Positions 7,790-17,038 of a DNA stretch of 64,000 bases are shown in pieces. Within the stretch, counting starts at the first letter, position 1; every line of letters starts with the position of its first letter. The stretch comes from Mumia flava (lineage in GTDB: Bacteria; Actinomycetota; Actinomycetes; Propionibacteriales; Nocardioidaceae). The translations under genes and the position numbers were made by a program. The notes under the pieces are model-generated. The model searched no databases, was not told the DNA's origin, and saw only the letters and a program-made list of their open reading frames with translations. The DNA lies in contig NZ_PGEZ01000004.1 of NCBI RefSeq assembly GCF_002797495.1, positions 1-64,000 on the forward strand, given 5' to 3'.

Positions 7790-10777
7790 ATGGGAGAAGA
7801 CGAGGGGGGCCCGTCGATCCGGGTTCTCGGCGAGCCGGGGCTCGACCACACGGACGGCGGCGCACTTCCCCGGAGGTCGTGGCTGGTGATCGCCTACCTG
7901 GCGAGCACGCCGCAGCGCACCGGACGGGACGAGCTGGCACGGCTGCTGTGGCCCGACGCGACCGACAAGGTCGCCCGCGCCAACCTGAGGGTCGTCCTCA
8001 ACCAGGTCCGTGCCCAGCTACCGGACCTGCTCGACGCCGACCGCGACCACGTCGGCATCGCGGCAGCGCACCGCGGACGGATCGACCTGCACCAGTTCGA
8101 GGACGCGGCGACGCGCGCGCTGTCCGCTGTCGTCGCGGCCAGCGGCGAGCGCGGCTCGTTGCTCGCGGCGGCCGAGCGGGCGTACGGCGGGGTGCTGCTC
8201 GCCGGGCTGTCCTGGCCGGCCAGCCCCGCGTACGAGGAGTGGCTGGAGGTGGAGCGCGAACGGCTCGCGGCGCTCGCGCAACGGGTGGGTGTCGCACGGA
8301 TCGAGGCCGACCTCGCCGAGGGCGCGACCGAGGACACGCTGCGCCGTGCGCGTCGGCTGGCCGCAGCAGACCCGCTGTCGGAGGTCGTGCACGCGCTCCT
8401 GCTGCGCAGCGAGGCGAGCCTGGGCAACCGCGAGCAGGCGCTCGCGGCGCACGACGGCTGGGTCCGCAGGCTCCGCGAGCAGCTCGATCTCGACCCGTCC
8501 GACGAGATCGGCGTCCTCGTGGACGAGATCCGCGCCGGCGGGGGACGCGGCGCGCCGCTCGAGGCCGAAGGCGGTGGCGCCGTCTCCGCCCCGCGACGTA
8601 CGTTCGTCGGTCGCCACCACGATCTCGACGTCCTGAGCCGGACGCTGGCGTCCGGCTGTCGTCTGATCACGATCACGGGCCCCACCGGGGTCGGGAAGTC
8701 CACCCTCGCGTGGGCGCTGTCGGAGCGTGTCGAGGCGACCTCGACCTCCCCGGTCGTGATCGCGGATCTCCAGGACACCGAGTCCCACGAGGAGGTCCTG
8801 GTCCGGCTCGCGACCTCGTTCCGGGACGGGCCGCCGGACGTCCTGACCCTCGAGGCGCTCCTCGCACGCCTCGCCGGGCGCTCCGCGTTGCTCGTGCTGG
8901 ACGACGCCGACCACGCCCCCGGTGCCGCCGAGGTCGTCGCCGCGCTGCACGACCGGTGCCCGCTGCTCGTCCTCGTCGTCACGGCGCGCACGGCCCTGCG
9001 GCTCGAGGTCGAGCACGTGCACGAGCTCCCGCCGTTCCCGGCCCCGCAGAGGGGCCCGCACGCGGCGCGGTCGCCGGCCGTACGGCTCTTCCTGAGCGCC
9101 GCCGACCGCTCGGGCGCACGGATCGACAGGTCGGCCGAGCAGATCGCCGACGTCGCGCAGGTCTGCCGACGCGTGGACGGCCTTCCGCTCGCGATCGAGC
9201 TCGCGGCAGCACGCCTGCCCGTCCTCGGCCTGGCCGGTCTGCTCGAGGCGCTGTCGAGCGACAGCGACGCCTACCTCGGCGTGCTGTCACCGTCACGCGG
9301 GACCGACCGCATCGGCGGGCGCGGGATGCGCGCAGCGCTCCGCTCGGCGACGCGGGACCTCGACCCGCCGACGATCGAGATGCTCGCGCAGCTGTCGGTC
9401 CTGCGCGGGTCGTACGACCTGAGCGCGATCGCGGCGGTGTGCGGGAGCGGCGACCCGTACGCGGTCCTGGACGAGGTCACCGAGCTCGTCGGCCGCCATC
9501 TGCTCGTCCGGGTCCCGCAGCCCGGCGGCACCGTGAGGTTCCGGCAGCTCGTGTCGACGCGCGCGTTCGGACGGCAGCTGGTCGGCGCCGACGACCGCGC
9601 CGACCTCGCCGCGCGGCACGCCGACCACTTCCTGGCGTGGCCCGACCGCGTGCTCGGTGACGTCGACGACGAGGCCGTCCCGGACTTCGTGGCGCTGGCT
9701 CGCCGCTTCCGCGCGGACCTCCCGAACCTGCGTGCCGCACTGCGGTGGGGACAGGACCACGGCCACGACGCCCGGGTGCTCGGTGCGCTCGCCCGGTTGG
9801 GTCCGTGGTACCGGGAGGCCGGTGCCCTGGCCGAGGGCGTCGCCGCCCTCGACGCCGCGCTCTGTGTGCCGGCGACCCCGGAGACCGAGGTCGTCCGCGC
9901 CGAGTGTCGCGTCGCTCGCGCGAGCCTGCGGGCCGAGCTCGGGATGAGTGGTGCCGGCTCGTCCGTGAGGGACGACCTCGAAGCCGGGCTTCCGATCGTG
10001 CTGCGCCAGAGCGGCACGACGCAGCGAGCGAACGCGTTGGGCGAGGCGATCAACGCCGGGATCGCGATCGGCGACCTGCCGCTGTCGGAGAAGCTGGCGC
10101 GCTCCCTCGAGGAGCTCAGCGGCACGCCGCGGTGGCGGCTGTCGAGCCGCGTGGTGATGGCGCTCGCGTCCTTCCCGTCCGACCCCGCCGCGACCGCCGC
10201 AACGCTCAGCGAGGCGCTGCCCGAGGCCCGCCGGATCGGCCACCGGCGGGTCGAGCTGACCATCTGGTACTGGCTGAGCACGCTCCCTGAGGAGGCCCGC
10301 ATCGACGTGGGGAGCGTCCCGGACCTCGAGACCCTGCTCGCGATGTCGCGCGAGGCGGGCGACACGAGGTCGGACGTCTGGCTGATGGCGAGCCTGGGCG
10401 CCCAGGCGCTCCTCGACGGCGACGTCGAGGCAGCCGTCGGACACCTCGACGCGGCGATGGCCACGACCCGACGCGCGCACTTCTGGCACGGGATCGTCCT
10501 GTGCCTGCTGGGTACCGTCGCCGTCGCGCACGCGCGGGGGGACCGTGACGACGCCGCGCGGCTGTTCGGGAGCGTGGCCGGGAACCTCGCGACCGCGCGC
10601 GCCTACCTCGGCCCGCTGTTCGCACGCGCGTACGAGCCGGTGCTCCAGGACCTGGAGCGTGACGATGCGCTCGCGCCGCAGCGTGAGGCGGGTCAGCGTC
10701 TCGGCTTCCCGCTGTCCGTGGCTCGCGCCCACCGCTACCTTCGGGAGGCCCGTCACCGGGACCGCACCGTACGGTGA
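7790..10777 (+). CDS. AfsR/SARP-type transcriptional regulator with NTPase (STAND) domain
   Basis: A 995-residue multidomain regulator. An OmpR-like winged helix occupies about residues 10-100 (SWLVIAYLASTPQRTGRDEL and ARANLRVVLNQVRAQL), the BTAD helical domain about 105-250 (YEEWLEVERERLAALAQR and AAADPLSEVVHALLLRSEA), then a STAND/NB-ARC ATPase with Walker A GPTGVGKST near 297-305 and Walker B LLVLDDAD near 366, followed by a long helical TPR-like region to the end. Such proteins bind direct repeats upstream of target genes in response to unknown ligands. Divergent from the Ig-like secreted protein. No biosynthetic cluster adjoins it, so a link to the secreted protein is more likely than to an antibiotic. 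Confidence 0.85.
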   Translation: MGEDEGGPSIRVLGEPGLDHTDGGALPRRSWLVIAYLASTPQRTGRDELARLLWPDATDKVARANLRVVLNQVRAQLPDLLDADRDHVGIAAAHRGRIDLHQFEDAATRALSAVVAASGERGSLLAAAERAYGGVLLAGLSWPASPAYEEWLEVERERLAALAQRVGVARIEADLAEGATEDTLRRARRLAAADPLSEVVHALLLRSEASLGNREQALAAHDGWVRRLREQLDLDPSDEIGVLVDEIRAGGGRGAPLEAEGGGAVSAPRRTFVGRHHDLDVLSRTLASGCRLITITGPTGVGKSTLAWALSERVEATSTSPVVIADLQDTESHEEVLVRLATSFRDGPPDVLTLEALLARLAGRSALLVLDDADHAPGAAEVVAALHDRCPLLVLVVTARTALRLEVEHVHELPPFPAPQRGPHAARSPAVRLFLSAADRSGARIDRSAEQIADVAQVCRRVDGLPLAIELAAARLPVLGLAGLLEALSSDSDAYLGVLSPSRGTDRIGGRGMRAALRSATRDLDPPTIEMLAQLSVLRGSYDLSAIAAVCGSGDPYAVLDEVTELVGRHLLVRVPQPGGTVRFRQLVSTRAFGRQLVGADDRADLAARHADHFLAWPDRVLGDVDDEAVPDFVALARRFRADLPNLRAALRWGQDHGHDARVLGALARLGPWYREAGALAEGVAALDAALCVPATPETEVVRAECRVARASLRAELGMSGAGSSVRDDLEAGLPIVLRQSGTTQRANALGEAINAGIAIGDLPLSEKLARSLEELSGTPRWRLSSRVVMALASFPSDPAATAATLSEALPEARRIGHRRVELTIWYWLSTLPEEARIDVGSVPDLETLLAMSREAGDTRSDVWLMASLGAQALLDGDVEAAVGHLDAAMATTRRAHFWHGIVLCLLGTVAVAHARGDRDDAARLFGSVAGNLATARAYLGPLFARAYEPVLQDLERDDALAPQREAGQRLGFPLSVARAHRYLREARHRDRTVR

Positions 10778-10780
10778 GCG

Positions 10781-11170
10781 TCAGCGTGTCGCGCGGGGCG
10801 CGCCCACCCGCAGCAGGTTCCCGTCGAGGTCGATGAGCTGGAACTCCACGAGGGCGTCGCTGGTCTCCGGGGCGCGCAGCTGCGCCGGCTGGGACAGGTC
10901 CGTCCTCGACCACCGCGCGTGCAGACGCCTCACCGCATCGGGCGACTCGAACCCGATCCAGCAGGCGACGTCGTTGTCCCACCGCGACACCCGCAGGTCG
11001 TACCAGAAGTGCAGCTCGATGTCGCAGTCGTCGCGGACGATGAGGTACTCACCTGCCCACCGGCCGAGCTCGGTGAACCCGAGGTCCGCGTAGAAGACCG
11101 AGGTCCGCTCGAGGTCGGAGCTCGGCAGGATCGGCCGGGTGGTCGCACGGTCCCGCGCCGACGAGCTCAT
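10781..11170 (-). CDS. VOC-family protein (bleomycin-resistance/glyoxalase fold)
   Basis: A 129-residue protein with the paired beta-alpha-beta-beta-beta modules of the vicinal oxygen chelate superfamily: ILPSSDLERTSVFYADLGF at the N-terminus, ELHFWYDL in the middle and VEFQLIDLDGNLLRVG at the end. The pattern IELHFW...D..G..L fits bleomycin-binding type resistance proteins, but metal ligands of glyoxalase I are incomplete, so a binding or resistance role is inferred only. It converges on the SARP gene with three bases between stops and lies 28 bases from cysM. Confidence 0.75.
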   Translation of the reverse strand: MSSSARDRATTRPILPSSDLERTSVFYADLGFTELGRWAGEYLIVRDDCDIELHFWYDLRVSRWDNDVACWIGFESPDAVRRLHARWSRTDLSQPAQLRAPETSDALVEFQLIDLDGNLLRVGAPRATR

Positions 11171-11198
11171 GCTCCGACGATCTCACGTCCTGCCGGCC

Positions 11199-12447
<1,249 letters not shown>

Positions 12448-12453
12448 CTGCGA

Positions 12454-12936
12454 TCAAACTTCCTGTGCGTTCGTGGGGACGTCGTCATAACGCTCGACGA
12501 CGCGAACTTCTTCCTCGGTGACCTCGCCGTCGACGATGCGGTACGAGCGGAACTCGACCGGGCCCTCGCCGTTGCCGCACTCCCGGGTCGAGACCAGCAC
12601 GTAGTGCGCACCCGGCTCGCCCGCGAGGTTCACGTCGGTGCGCGACGGGTAGGCCTCGGTCGCCGTGTGGGAGTGGTAGACGACCACCGGCTCCTCGTCG
12701 TTGTCGTCCATCTCGCGGTACAGCCGCAGCAGGTCCGTCGAGTCGAACTCGTAGAACGTGGGCGACATCGCGGCGTTGACCATCGGGACGAACCGGGTCG
12801 GCAGGTCGGATCCCTCAGCACCCGCGACGACGCCGCAGGCCTCGTCGGGGTGGTCCCGACGGGCGTGGGCGACGATCGCGTCGTACGTCGCGGAGTCGAT
12901 GGTCAACACGTGGATCAACGATACCGGCCGGACCAT
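12454..12936 (-). CDS. mec: JAMM/MPN+ metalloprotease Mec, CysO-cysteine hydrolase
   Basis: A 160-residue zinc protease that releases cysteine from the CysO-cysteine adduct. The JAMM residues are complete: Glu32 (DEACG), His88-x-His90 (YHSHTATEAYPS), Ser98 and Asp101. It is the first gene of mec-cysO-cysM. ATG 12936 is the longest sensible start; a GTG at residue 10 preceded by a TATCGT hexamer is an alternative that would shorten the protein by nine residues without touching the fold. Because CysO here has a Gly-Gly-Ala-Arg end, Mec may also trim the carrier. Confidence 0.93.
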   Translation of the reverse strand: MVRPVSLIHVLTIDSATYDAIVAHARRDHPDEACGVVAGAEGSDLPTRFVPMVNAAMSPTFYEFDSTDLLRLYREMDDNDEEPVVVYHSHTATEAYPSRTDVNLAGEPGAHYVLVSTRECGNGEGPVEFRSYRIVDGEVTEEEVRVVERYDDVPTNAQEV

Positions 12937-13002
12937 GGCGTCAAGCGCGTGACCACCCGTCGAGACGCCCGGCTTGCGGCCGGCGTACGGGTGGGTCCGC
13001 GC

Positions 13003-13479
13003 TCAGCCGATCGCCCAGGTTCCGAGCACCCGGCGGGCGTCCTGCCGTCCGTCGGGACGCTGGTCGACCAGCGAGACCGAGCCGATCTCCACCGTGTCCC
13101 CGACTGCCACCCGGTCCGCGCCCCGCACCGTGACGTGGGGGCGGAACCCGCGTGCCGTGTGCGGTCGCTCGCGGACCCCGGCCCCGAGCGCGTCGAGCTC
13201 GACGACCAGGTCGTCGTGGAGCGCGGCGAGCTCGTCGGACAGCTCGAGCACGGTGACCTCGACGTCCCGGCGACGCCCGAACATCGCCGTCTCCCGCGCC
13301 CGGACCTCGGTCCGGCGGTGCGACGCGGCGGTCTCGGCGACGACGTCGGCGACCACCGACGTACCGGCCTCGACGCTGAACGGCGGCACGAGCGTGACGT
13401 GCAGCGGCCACCGCGAGGGCGCGAAGGTCTGCCCCGGCGGCTGCTCCGCGAGGAACGAGACGACGACCAGACGGTCCAC
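13003..13479 (-). CDS. 2H phosphoesterase (2'-5' RNA ligase-like) family protein
   Basis: A 158-residue protein with the two HxT/S motifs that define the 2H phosphoesterase superfamily: HVTLVPPF near residue 27 and HVTVRG near residue 114, each followed by a beta-strand pattern. Known members act on 2',3'-cyclic nucleotides or small cyclic phosphates; the substrate here is unknown. The GTG start at 13479 sits 6 bases after TAGGGT, suggesting a leaderless transcript. It occupies the place that the peptidase Rv1333 has in mycobacteria, between DUF2017 and mec. Confidence 0.8.
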   Translation of the reverse strand: MDRLVVVSFLAEQPPGQTFAPSRWPLHVTLVPPFSVEAGTSVVADVVAETAASHRRTEVRARETAMFGRRRDVEVTVLELSDELAALHDDLVVELDALGAGVRERPHTARGFRPHVTVRGADRVAVGDTVEIGSVSLVDQRPDGRQDARRVLGTWAIG

Positions 13480-13485
13480 GGTCCG

Positions 13486-13491
13486 ACCCTA
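13486..13491 (-). promoter_or_regulatory. Leaderless -10 element of the 2H phosphoesterase gene
   Basis: TAGGGT ends 6 bases before the GTG start. Confidence 0.55.
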
Positions 13492-13510
13492 GGCGGGACC
13501 CGGCACCGGG

Positions 13511-14095
13511 TCAGTCCAGGGACTGCACCAGCGTCTCCTGGACGAAGCCGAGCCACTCGTAGATGTCGGCGACGAGTGCGACCGACTCCTCCTCGCTCGC
13601 GGCCACCCGCTCGGCGTCGTCCTCGGACTCGATCCCGAGCCGGGTCGCGAGCGCGAGCCGGACATCGGTCAGCGCACGCAACCAGGCCTGGGCGCCCTGC
13701 GGCCCGAGCTCGACCTCGATCGTCTCGTCCGTCGACGACTCGGGGTCCTCGACGTCGAGCCCGCCGGCGGCGAGGGACGCCACCACGGCGCGGGCGTTGC
13801 TCACCTTCGCCTCGCTCAGCGAGCGCTCCGTGAAACGGCGGAAGTCGCCCGACGCGTCGTCGTCGTCGGAGTAGGCGTCGGGCAGGAGCCGTTTGAGCAC
13901 CGGGTCGTCGGGCGGCAGGTGGGACCCGCTCGGCCCCAGCTGGGCGAACAACGGGTCCGGGGACGACTCCTCGGGCCCGTTGCGGTCCAGCAGGAGCTCG
14001 ACGATCTGGCTGAGCAGGTTGACCAGCAGGGCCGCCTCGGCGACCTCGAACTCCGCCCGGACACGCCCGCGCTTGCGCTGCTCGAACGCCCTCAT
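13511..14095 (-). CDS. DUF2017 family protein
   Basis: A 194-residue acidic protein of the actinobacterial DUF2017 family. Recognisable parts are the N-terminal ALLVNLLSQIVELL helix and a C-terminal LRALTDVRLALATRLGI followed by YEWLGFVQETLVQSL. It starts 10 bases after the clpS stop; this clpS-DUF2017 pair is almost universal in actinobacteria, so a link to ClpS/ClpP proteolysis is likely though unproven. No membrane segment or catalytic motif is visible. Confidence 0.9.
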   Translation of the reverse strand: MRAFEQRKRGRVRAEFEVAEAALLVNLLSQIVELLLDRNGPEESSPDPLFAQLGPSGSHLPPDDPVLKRLLPDAYSDDDDASGDFRRFTERSLSEAKVSNARAVVASLAAGGLDVEDPESSTDETIEVELGPQGAQAWLRALTDVRLALATRLGIESEDDAERVAASEEESVALVADIYEWLGFVQETLVQSLD

Positions 14096-14105
14096 GTGTC
14101 GACCC

Positions 14106-14402
14106 TCATGCGTCCGCCCGCTGCAGCGTCGCCCACAGGCCGTACTCGTGCATCGCCTGCACGTGCCGTTCCATCTCCTCGCGGGTGCCGGTCGAGACGA
14201 CCGCCTTGCCGTCGCTGTGCACCTTCATCATCAGGTCGTGGGCCTTCGCCTCGGAGTAGCCGAAGTAGTTCCGGAAGACGTAGGCGACGTACGACATCAG
14301 GTTGACCGGGTCGTTCCAGACGATGGTGACCCACGGCCGGTCCAGCTCGACGACTGCATCGACGTCGGGCTGGTCGAGCTCGGTCGGGGACGGCGCGCTC
14401 AC
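14106..14402 (-). CDS. clpS: ClpS, ATP-dependent Clp protease adaptor
   Basis: A 98-residue N-degron adaptor that hands substrates with destabilising N-termini to ClpC/ClpP. The conserved core [21 protein letters not shown] (N-end binding pocket with the Asn-Asp pair) and [15 protein letters not shown], then MHEYGLWAT, are all present. GTG 14402 gives a short disordered N-terminus, as usual. First of the clpS-DUF2017 pair and divergent from pncB, as in M. tuberculosis (Rv1331/Rv1330c). Confidence 0.95.
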   Translation of the reverse strand: MSAPSPTELDQPDVDAVVELDRPWVTIVWNDPVNLMSYVAYVFRNYFGYSEAKAHDLMMKVHSDGKAVVSTGTREEMERHVQAMHEYGLWATLQRADA

Positions 14403-14480
14403 CGGTCCATTGTTGCCCACCGCCGAAGTTCGCTTCCGCGGGGCCCGTGCGCGCCCCGGGTCGTCCCCCTGATCGGCGTC

Positions 14481-14486
14481 TACGCT
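14481..14486 (+). promoter_or_regulatory. Leaderless -10 element of pncB
   Basis: TACGCT ends 6 bases before the GTG at 14493. Confidence 0.55.
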
Positions 14487-14492
14487 GGCGCC

Positions 14493-15788
14493 GTGACCAC
14501 GACAGCGCTGCTGACGGACCACTACGAGCTCACGATGCTCCAGGCGTCGCTGGCCGACGGGACGGCCCACCGTCGATCGGTCTTCGAGCTGTTCGCCCGA
14601 CGGCTCCCCGACGGGCGCCGGTACGGGGTGGTGTGCGGGGTCGGACGGGTCCTCGACGCGATCGAGGACTTCCGGTTCGGGGACGCCACCCTGACGCACC
14701 TGCAGGAGCGCGGCGTCGTGGACGCGCCGACCCTCGACTGGCTCGCCGGGTTCCGTTTCACCGGTGACGTGCACGGCTATCGGGACGGTGAGCTGTACTT
14801 CCCGGGCTCGCCGGTGCTCGTGGTCGAGTCGACCTTCGCCGAGGCCGTGCTCCTCGAGACGCTCGTGCTGTCGATCCTCAACCACGACGCGGCGATCGCC
14901 TCGGCTGCAGCACGGATGACGGTCGCCGCCGGCGACCGCCCGTGCATCGAGATGGGATCCCGGCGGACGCACGAGCAGGCCGCGGTCGCCGCGGCGCGCG
15001 CGGCGTACGTGGCGGGGTTCGCCTCGACCTCGAACCTCGAGGCGGGACGCCGGCACGGCATCCCGACCGCGGGCACCGCCGCCCACGCGTTCACGATGCT
15101 CCACGACACCGAGCACGACGCGTTCGCCGCACAGGTCGCCGCGCTGGGGCCCGGGACCACGCTGCTCGTCGACACGTACGACGTCGCCGCCGCGGTGGAG
15201 ACGGCGGTCGAGGTCGCAGGACCCGGGCTCGGCGCCGTCCGCCTCGACTCCGGCGACCTGCCCGTGCTGGCGGGACAGGTCCGCCGCCAGCTCGACGGTC
15301 TGGGTGCGACGGGCACGCGGATCATCGTGACCAGCGACCTGGACGAGTACGCGATCGCCGGGCTCGCGGCGGCGCCTGTGGACGGGTACGGCGTCGGGAC
15401 CGCGCTCGTCACCGGGTCCGGCCACCCGACCTGCGGGTTCGTGTACAAGCTCGTGGCGCGCGCAGGGGCGGACGGCACCCTCGTCCCGGTGGCGAAGAAG
15501 AGCCAGGACAAGGCGTCGGTCGGCGGCCGCAAGACCGCACTGCGCCGACGCGACCCGTCGGGGACGGCGACCGCGGAGGTGATCGCCGTCGGCGGTTCCC
15601 CCCACGACGACGGCGACGACCGGCCCCTCGCCGCCCCTCTCGTCGTCGACGGCGAGCGGGTGCACGACGAGCCGCTGACGGTGTCCCGCGACCGTCTGCG
15701 TACGGCGCTCGAGGAGCTACCGTTGCAGGCGAAGCAGCTGTCGCGGGGGGAGCCCGCGATCCCGACGGTCTACGAGCAGGAGGACTGA
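14493..15788 (+). CDS. pncB: Nicotinate phosphoribosyltransferase
   Basis: A 431-residue enzyme of NAD salvage that joins nicotinate and PRPP. It begins [11 protein letters not shown], the canonical NAPRTase opening, has the catalytic loop region [40 protein letters not shown], and [16 protein letters not shown] for the phosphoribosyl site. GTG 14493 is chosen from the -10 spacing and family length. pncA starts five bases after its stop, so nicotinamide is converted to nicotinate and then to nicotinate mononucleotide by one operon. Confidence 0.95.
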   Translation: MTTTALLTDHYELTMLQASLADGTAHRRSVFELFARRLPDGRRYGVVCGVGRVLDAIEDFRFGDATLTHLQERGVVDAPTLDWLAGFRFTGDVHGYRDGELYFPGSPVLVVESTFAEAVLLETLVLSILNHDAAIASAAARMTVAAGDRPCIEMGSRRTHEQAAVAAARAAYVAGFASTSNLEAGRRHGIPTAGTAAHAFTMLHDTEHDAFAAQVAALGPGTTLLVDTYDVAAAVETAVEVAGPGLGAVRLDSGDLPVLAGQVRRQLDGLGATGTRIIVTSDLDEYAIAGLAAAPVDGYGVGTALVTGSGHPTCGFVYKLVARAGADGTLVPVAKKSQDKASVGGRKTALRRRDPSGTATAEVIAVGGSPHDDGDDRPLAAPLVVDGERVHDEPLTVSRDRLRTALEELPLQAKQLSRGEPAIPTVYEQED

Positions 15789-15793
15789 TCCCC

Positions 15794-16345
15794 ATGGCAG
15801 GCGCACTCGTCGTCGTCGACGTGCAGAACGACTTCTGCGAGGGCGGCTCCCTCGGCGTCGACGGAGGGACGTCGGTCGCCGAGCGTGTCGCGTCGCTGGT
15901 CGCAGGCGGTGGCTACGACGTCGTCGTCGCGACCAAGGACCACCACATCGATCCCGGGTCGCACTTCAGCGACGAGCCCGACTTCGTGGACTCGTGGCCG
16001 CCGCACTGCGTCGTCGGCACCCCCGGCAACGACCTGCGCGCCCCGTTGCGCGAGGACATGTTCGCCGCGGTGTTCCGCAAGGGCGAGTTCGACGCCGCGT
16101 ACTCCGGTTTCGAGGGGAGCTCCGAGCACGGCGACGCGCTCGTCGAGTGGCTGCGCGCGAACGACGTGGACCGCGTCGACGTCGTCGGGATCGCCACGGA
16201 CTACTGCGTCCGCGCCACCGCGCTCGACGCGGCCGCGCACGGGTTCGCCACGACCGTGCTGATGGACCTGACCGCGCCGGTGTCGCCGGACAACCTGCCG
16301 CGGGTGCGCGCCGAGTTCGCCGAGGCCGGCGTCACCCTCGCCTGA
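15794..16345 (+). CDS. pncA: Nicotinamidase/pyrazinamidase
   Basis: A 183-residue amidase converting nicotinamide to nicotinate. The catalytic triad occupies the same positions as in M. tuberculosis PncA: Asp9 (VVVDVQNDF), Lys96 (FRKGEF) and Cys138 (ATDYCVRATALDA). Metal ligands Asp49, His51, His57 and His71 are also in place (KDHHIDPGSHFS, WPPHC). It follows pncB by five bases. An organism with this gene should be able to activate pyrazinamide, a consequence of the family's chemistry. Confidence 0.95.
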   Translation: MAGALVVVDVQNDFCEGGSLGVDGGTSVAERVASLVAGGGYDVVVATKDHHIDPGSHFSDEPDFVDSWPPHCVVGTPGNDLRAPLREDMFAAVFRKGEFDAAYSGFEGSSEHGDALVEWLRANDVDRVDVVGIATDYCVRATALDAAAHGFATTVLMDLTAPVSPDNLPRVRAEFAEAGVTLA

Positions 16346-16409
16346 CGAGTCACCCACGGCGCGGTCGCGAGTCGCCCACGGCGCGGTCGCGAGTCGCCCA
16401 CGGCGCGTG
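16346..16409. repeat. 22-bp tandem repeat, about three copies
   Basis: Units at 16346-16367, 16368-16389 and 16390-16409 (last one incomplete) share CGAGTCGCCCACGGCGCGG with one base difference in the first. The array starts directly after the pncA stop and ends 48 bases before the TetR start. Confidence 0.9.
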
Positions 16410-16432
16410 ACACTACAGATGTTGTTGCTATG

Positions 16433-16446
16433 ACTACATTCGTAGT
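16433..16446. promoter_or_regulatory. Palindromic operator candidate for the adjacent TetR regulator
   Basis: ACTAC-ATTC-GTAGT is a perfect 5-bp inverted repeat, with weaker symmetry reaching GTTnnTA on the left and TAnAAC on the right. It lies just upstream of and touches the putative -10 hexamer of the TetR gene, the normal place for autorepression. Confidence 0.55.
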
Positions 16447-16451
16447 AACGT
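16446..16451 (+). promoter_or_regulatory. Leaderless -10 element of the TetR gene
   Basis: TAACGT ends 6 bases before the GTG at 16458 and abuts the palindrome. Confidence 0.5.
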
Positions 16452-16457
16452 CGTGCC

Positions 16458-17033
16458 GTGCCCTCCCGCCGAGACGAGATCCTGGACGCCGCGATCGACC
16501 TCGTGGGGACGCGCGGGTTCTCGCGCCTGACCCACCGTGCCGTCGACGACGCGGCGGGACTCGCCGCCGGATCCACCTCCAACCACTTCCGTACGAAGCA
16601 GGCGCTCGTCGCCGGCGTCGTCGACCGGTTCGCGCTGCGCGAGCGCGCGTGGTGGGACGAGCTGGCGGCCGGCTCCTCGCCGATGACACCCGGCGACCTC
16701 GTCGCGACGCTGACCGCGTTCGCCCGAGCCGGGGTCCGCGAGCACCGCGCGGTCACGCTGACCCGGTTCGCCCTCATGGTGGAGGCCGGTCTCGACGAGT
16801 CCATCCGTGCGGAGGTCGCCGCGACCGGCATGCGCGTCCGGCAGTGGGCCTCGCAGTGGATGCGCGCGCTCGGTGCGAGCGACCCCGTCCAGGCGGCCCG
16901 GATCGTCGGCGCGCACCTCGACGGCCTGGTGCTGCACGAGCTCGCCCATCCTGATCCCGCGTTCGACCCGCAGCCGCGGATCGCGGCCGTGGTCGCCGCC
17001 GTCCTTGCCGATCCACCCGACCGAACGGAGTGA
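16458..17033 (+). CDS. TetR-family transcriptional regulator
   Basis: A 191-residue repressor. The N-terminal helix-turn-helix is clear: RRDEILDAAIDLVGTRGFSRLTHRAVDDAAGLAAGSTSNHF... with the recognition helix at TSNHFRTKQAL. The C-terminal ligand domain resembles the TetR_C group often found beside mycothiol-dependent enzymes. GTG 16458 is preceded by a palindrome and a TAACGT hexamer. Its TGA overlaps or nearly touches the start of the next gene, so the two are co-expressed and the regulator probably represses both. Confidence 0.85.
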   Translation: MPSRRDEILDAAIDLVGTRGFSRLTHRAVDDAAGLAAGSTSNHFRTKQALVAGVVDRFALRERAWWDELAAGSSPMTPGDLVATLTAFARAGVREHRAVTLTRFALMVEAGLDESIRAEVAATGMRVRQWASQWMRALGASDPVQAARIVGAHLDGLVLHELAHPDPAFDPQPRIAAVVAAVLADPPDRTE

Positions 17034-17038
17034 CAGCC

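Noticed and set aside
14106-15665. A long minus-strand reading frame opposite pncB, extending clpS to 519 residues
   Set aside because: Only its last 98 codons (clpS) are conserved; the rest is Arg/Pro-rich and antisense to the well-supported pncB.
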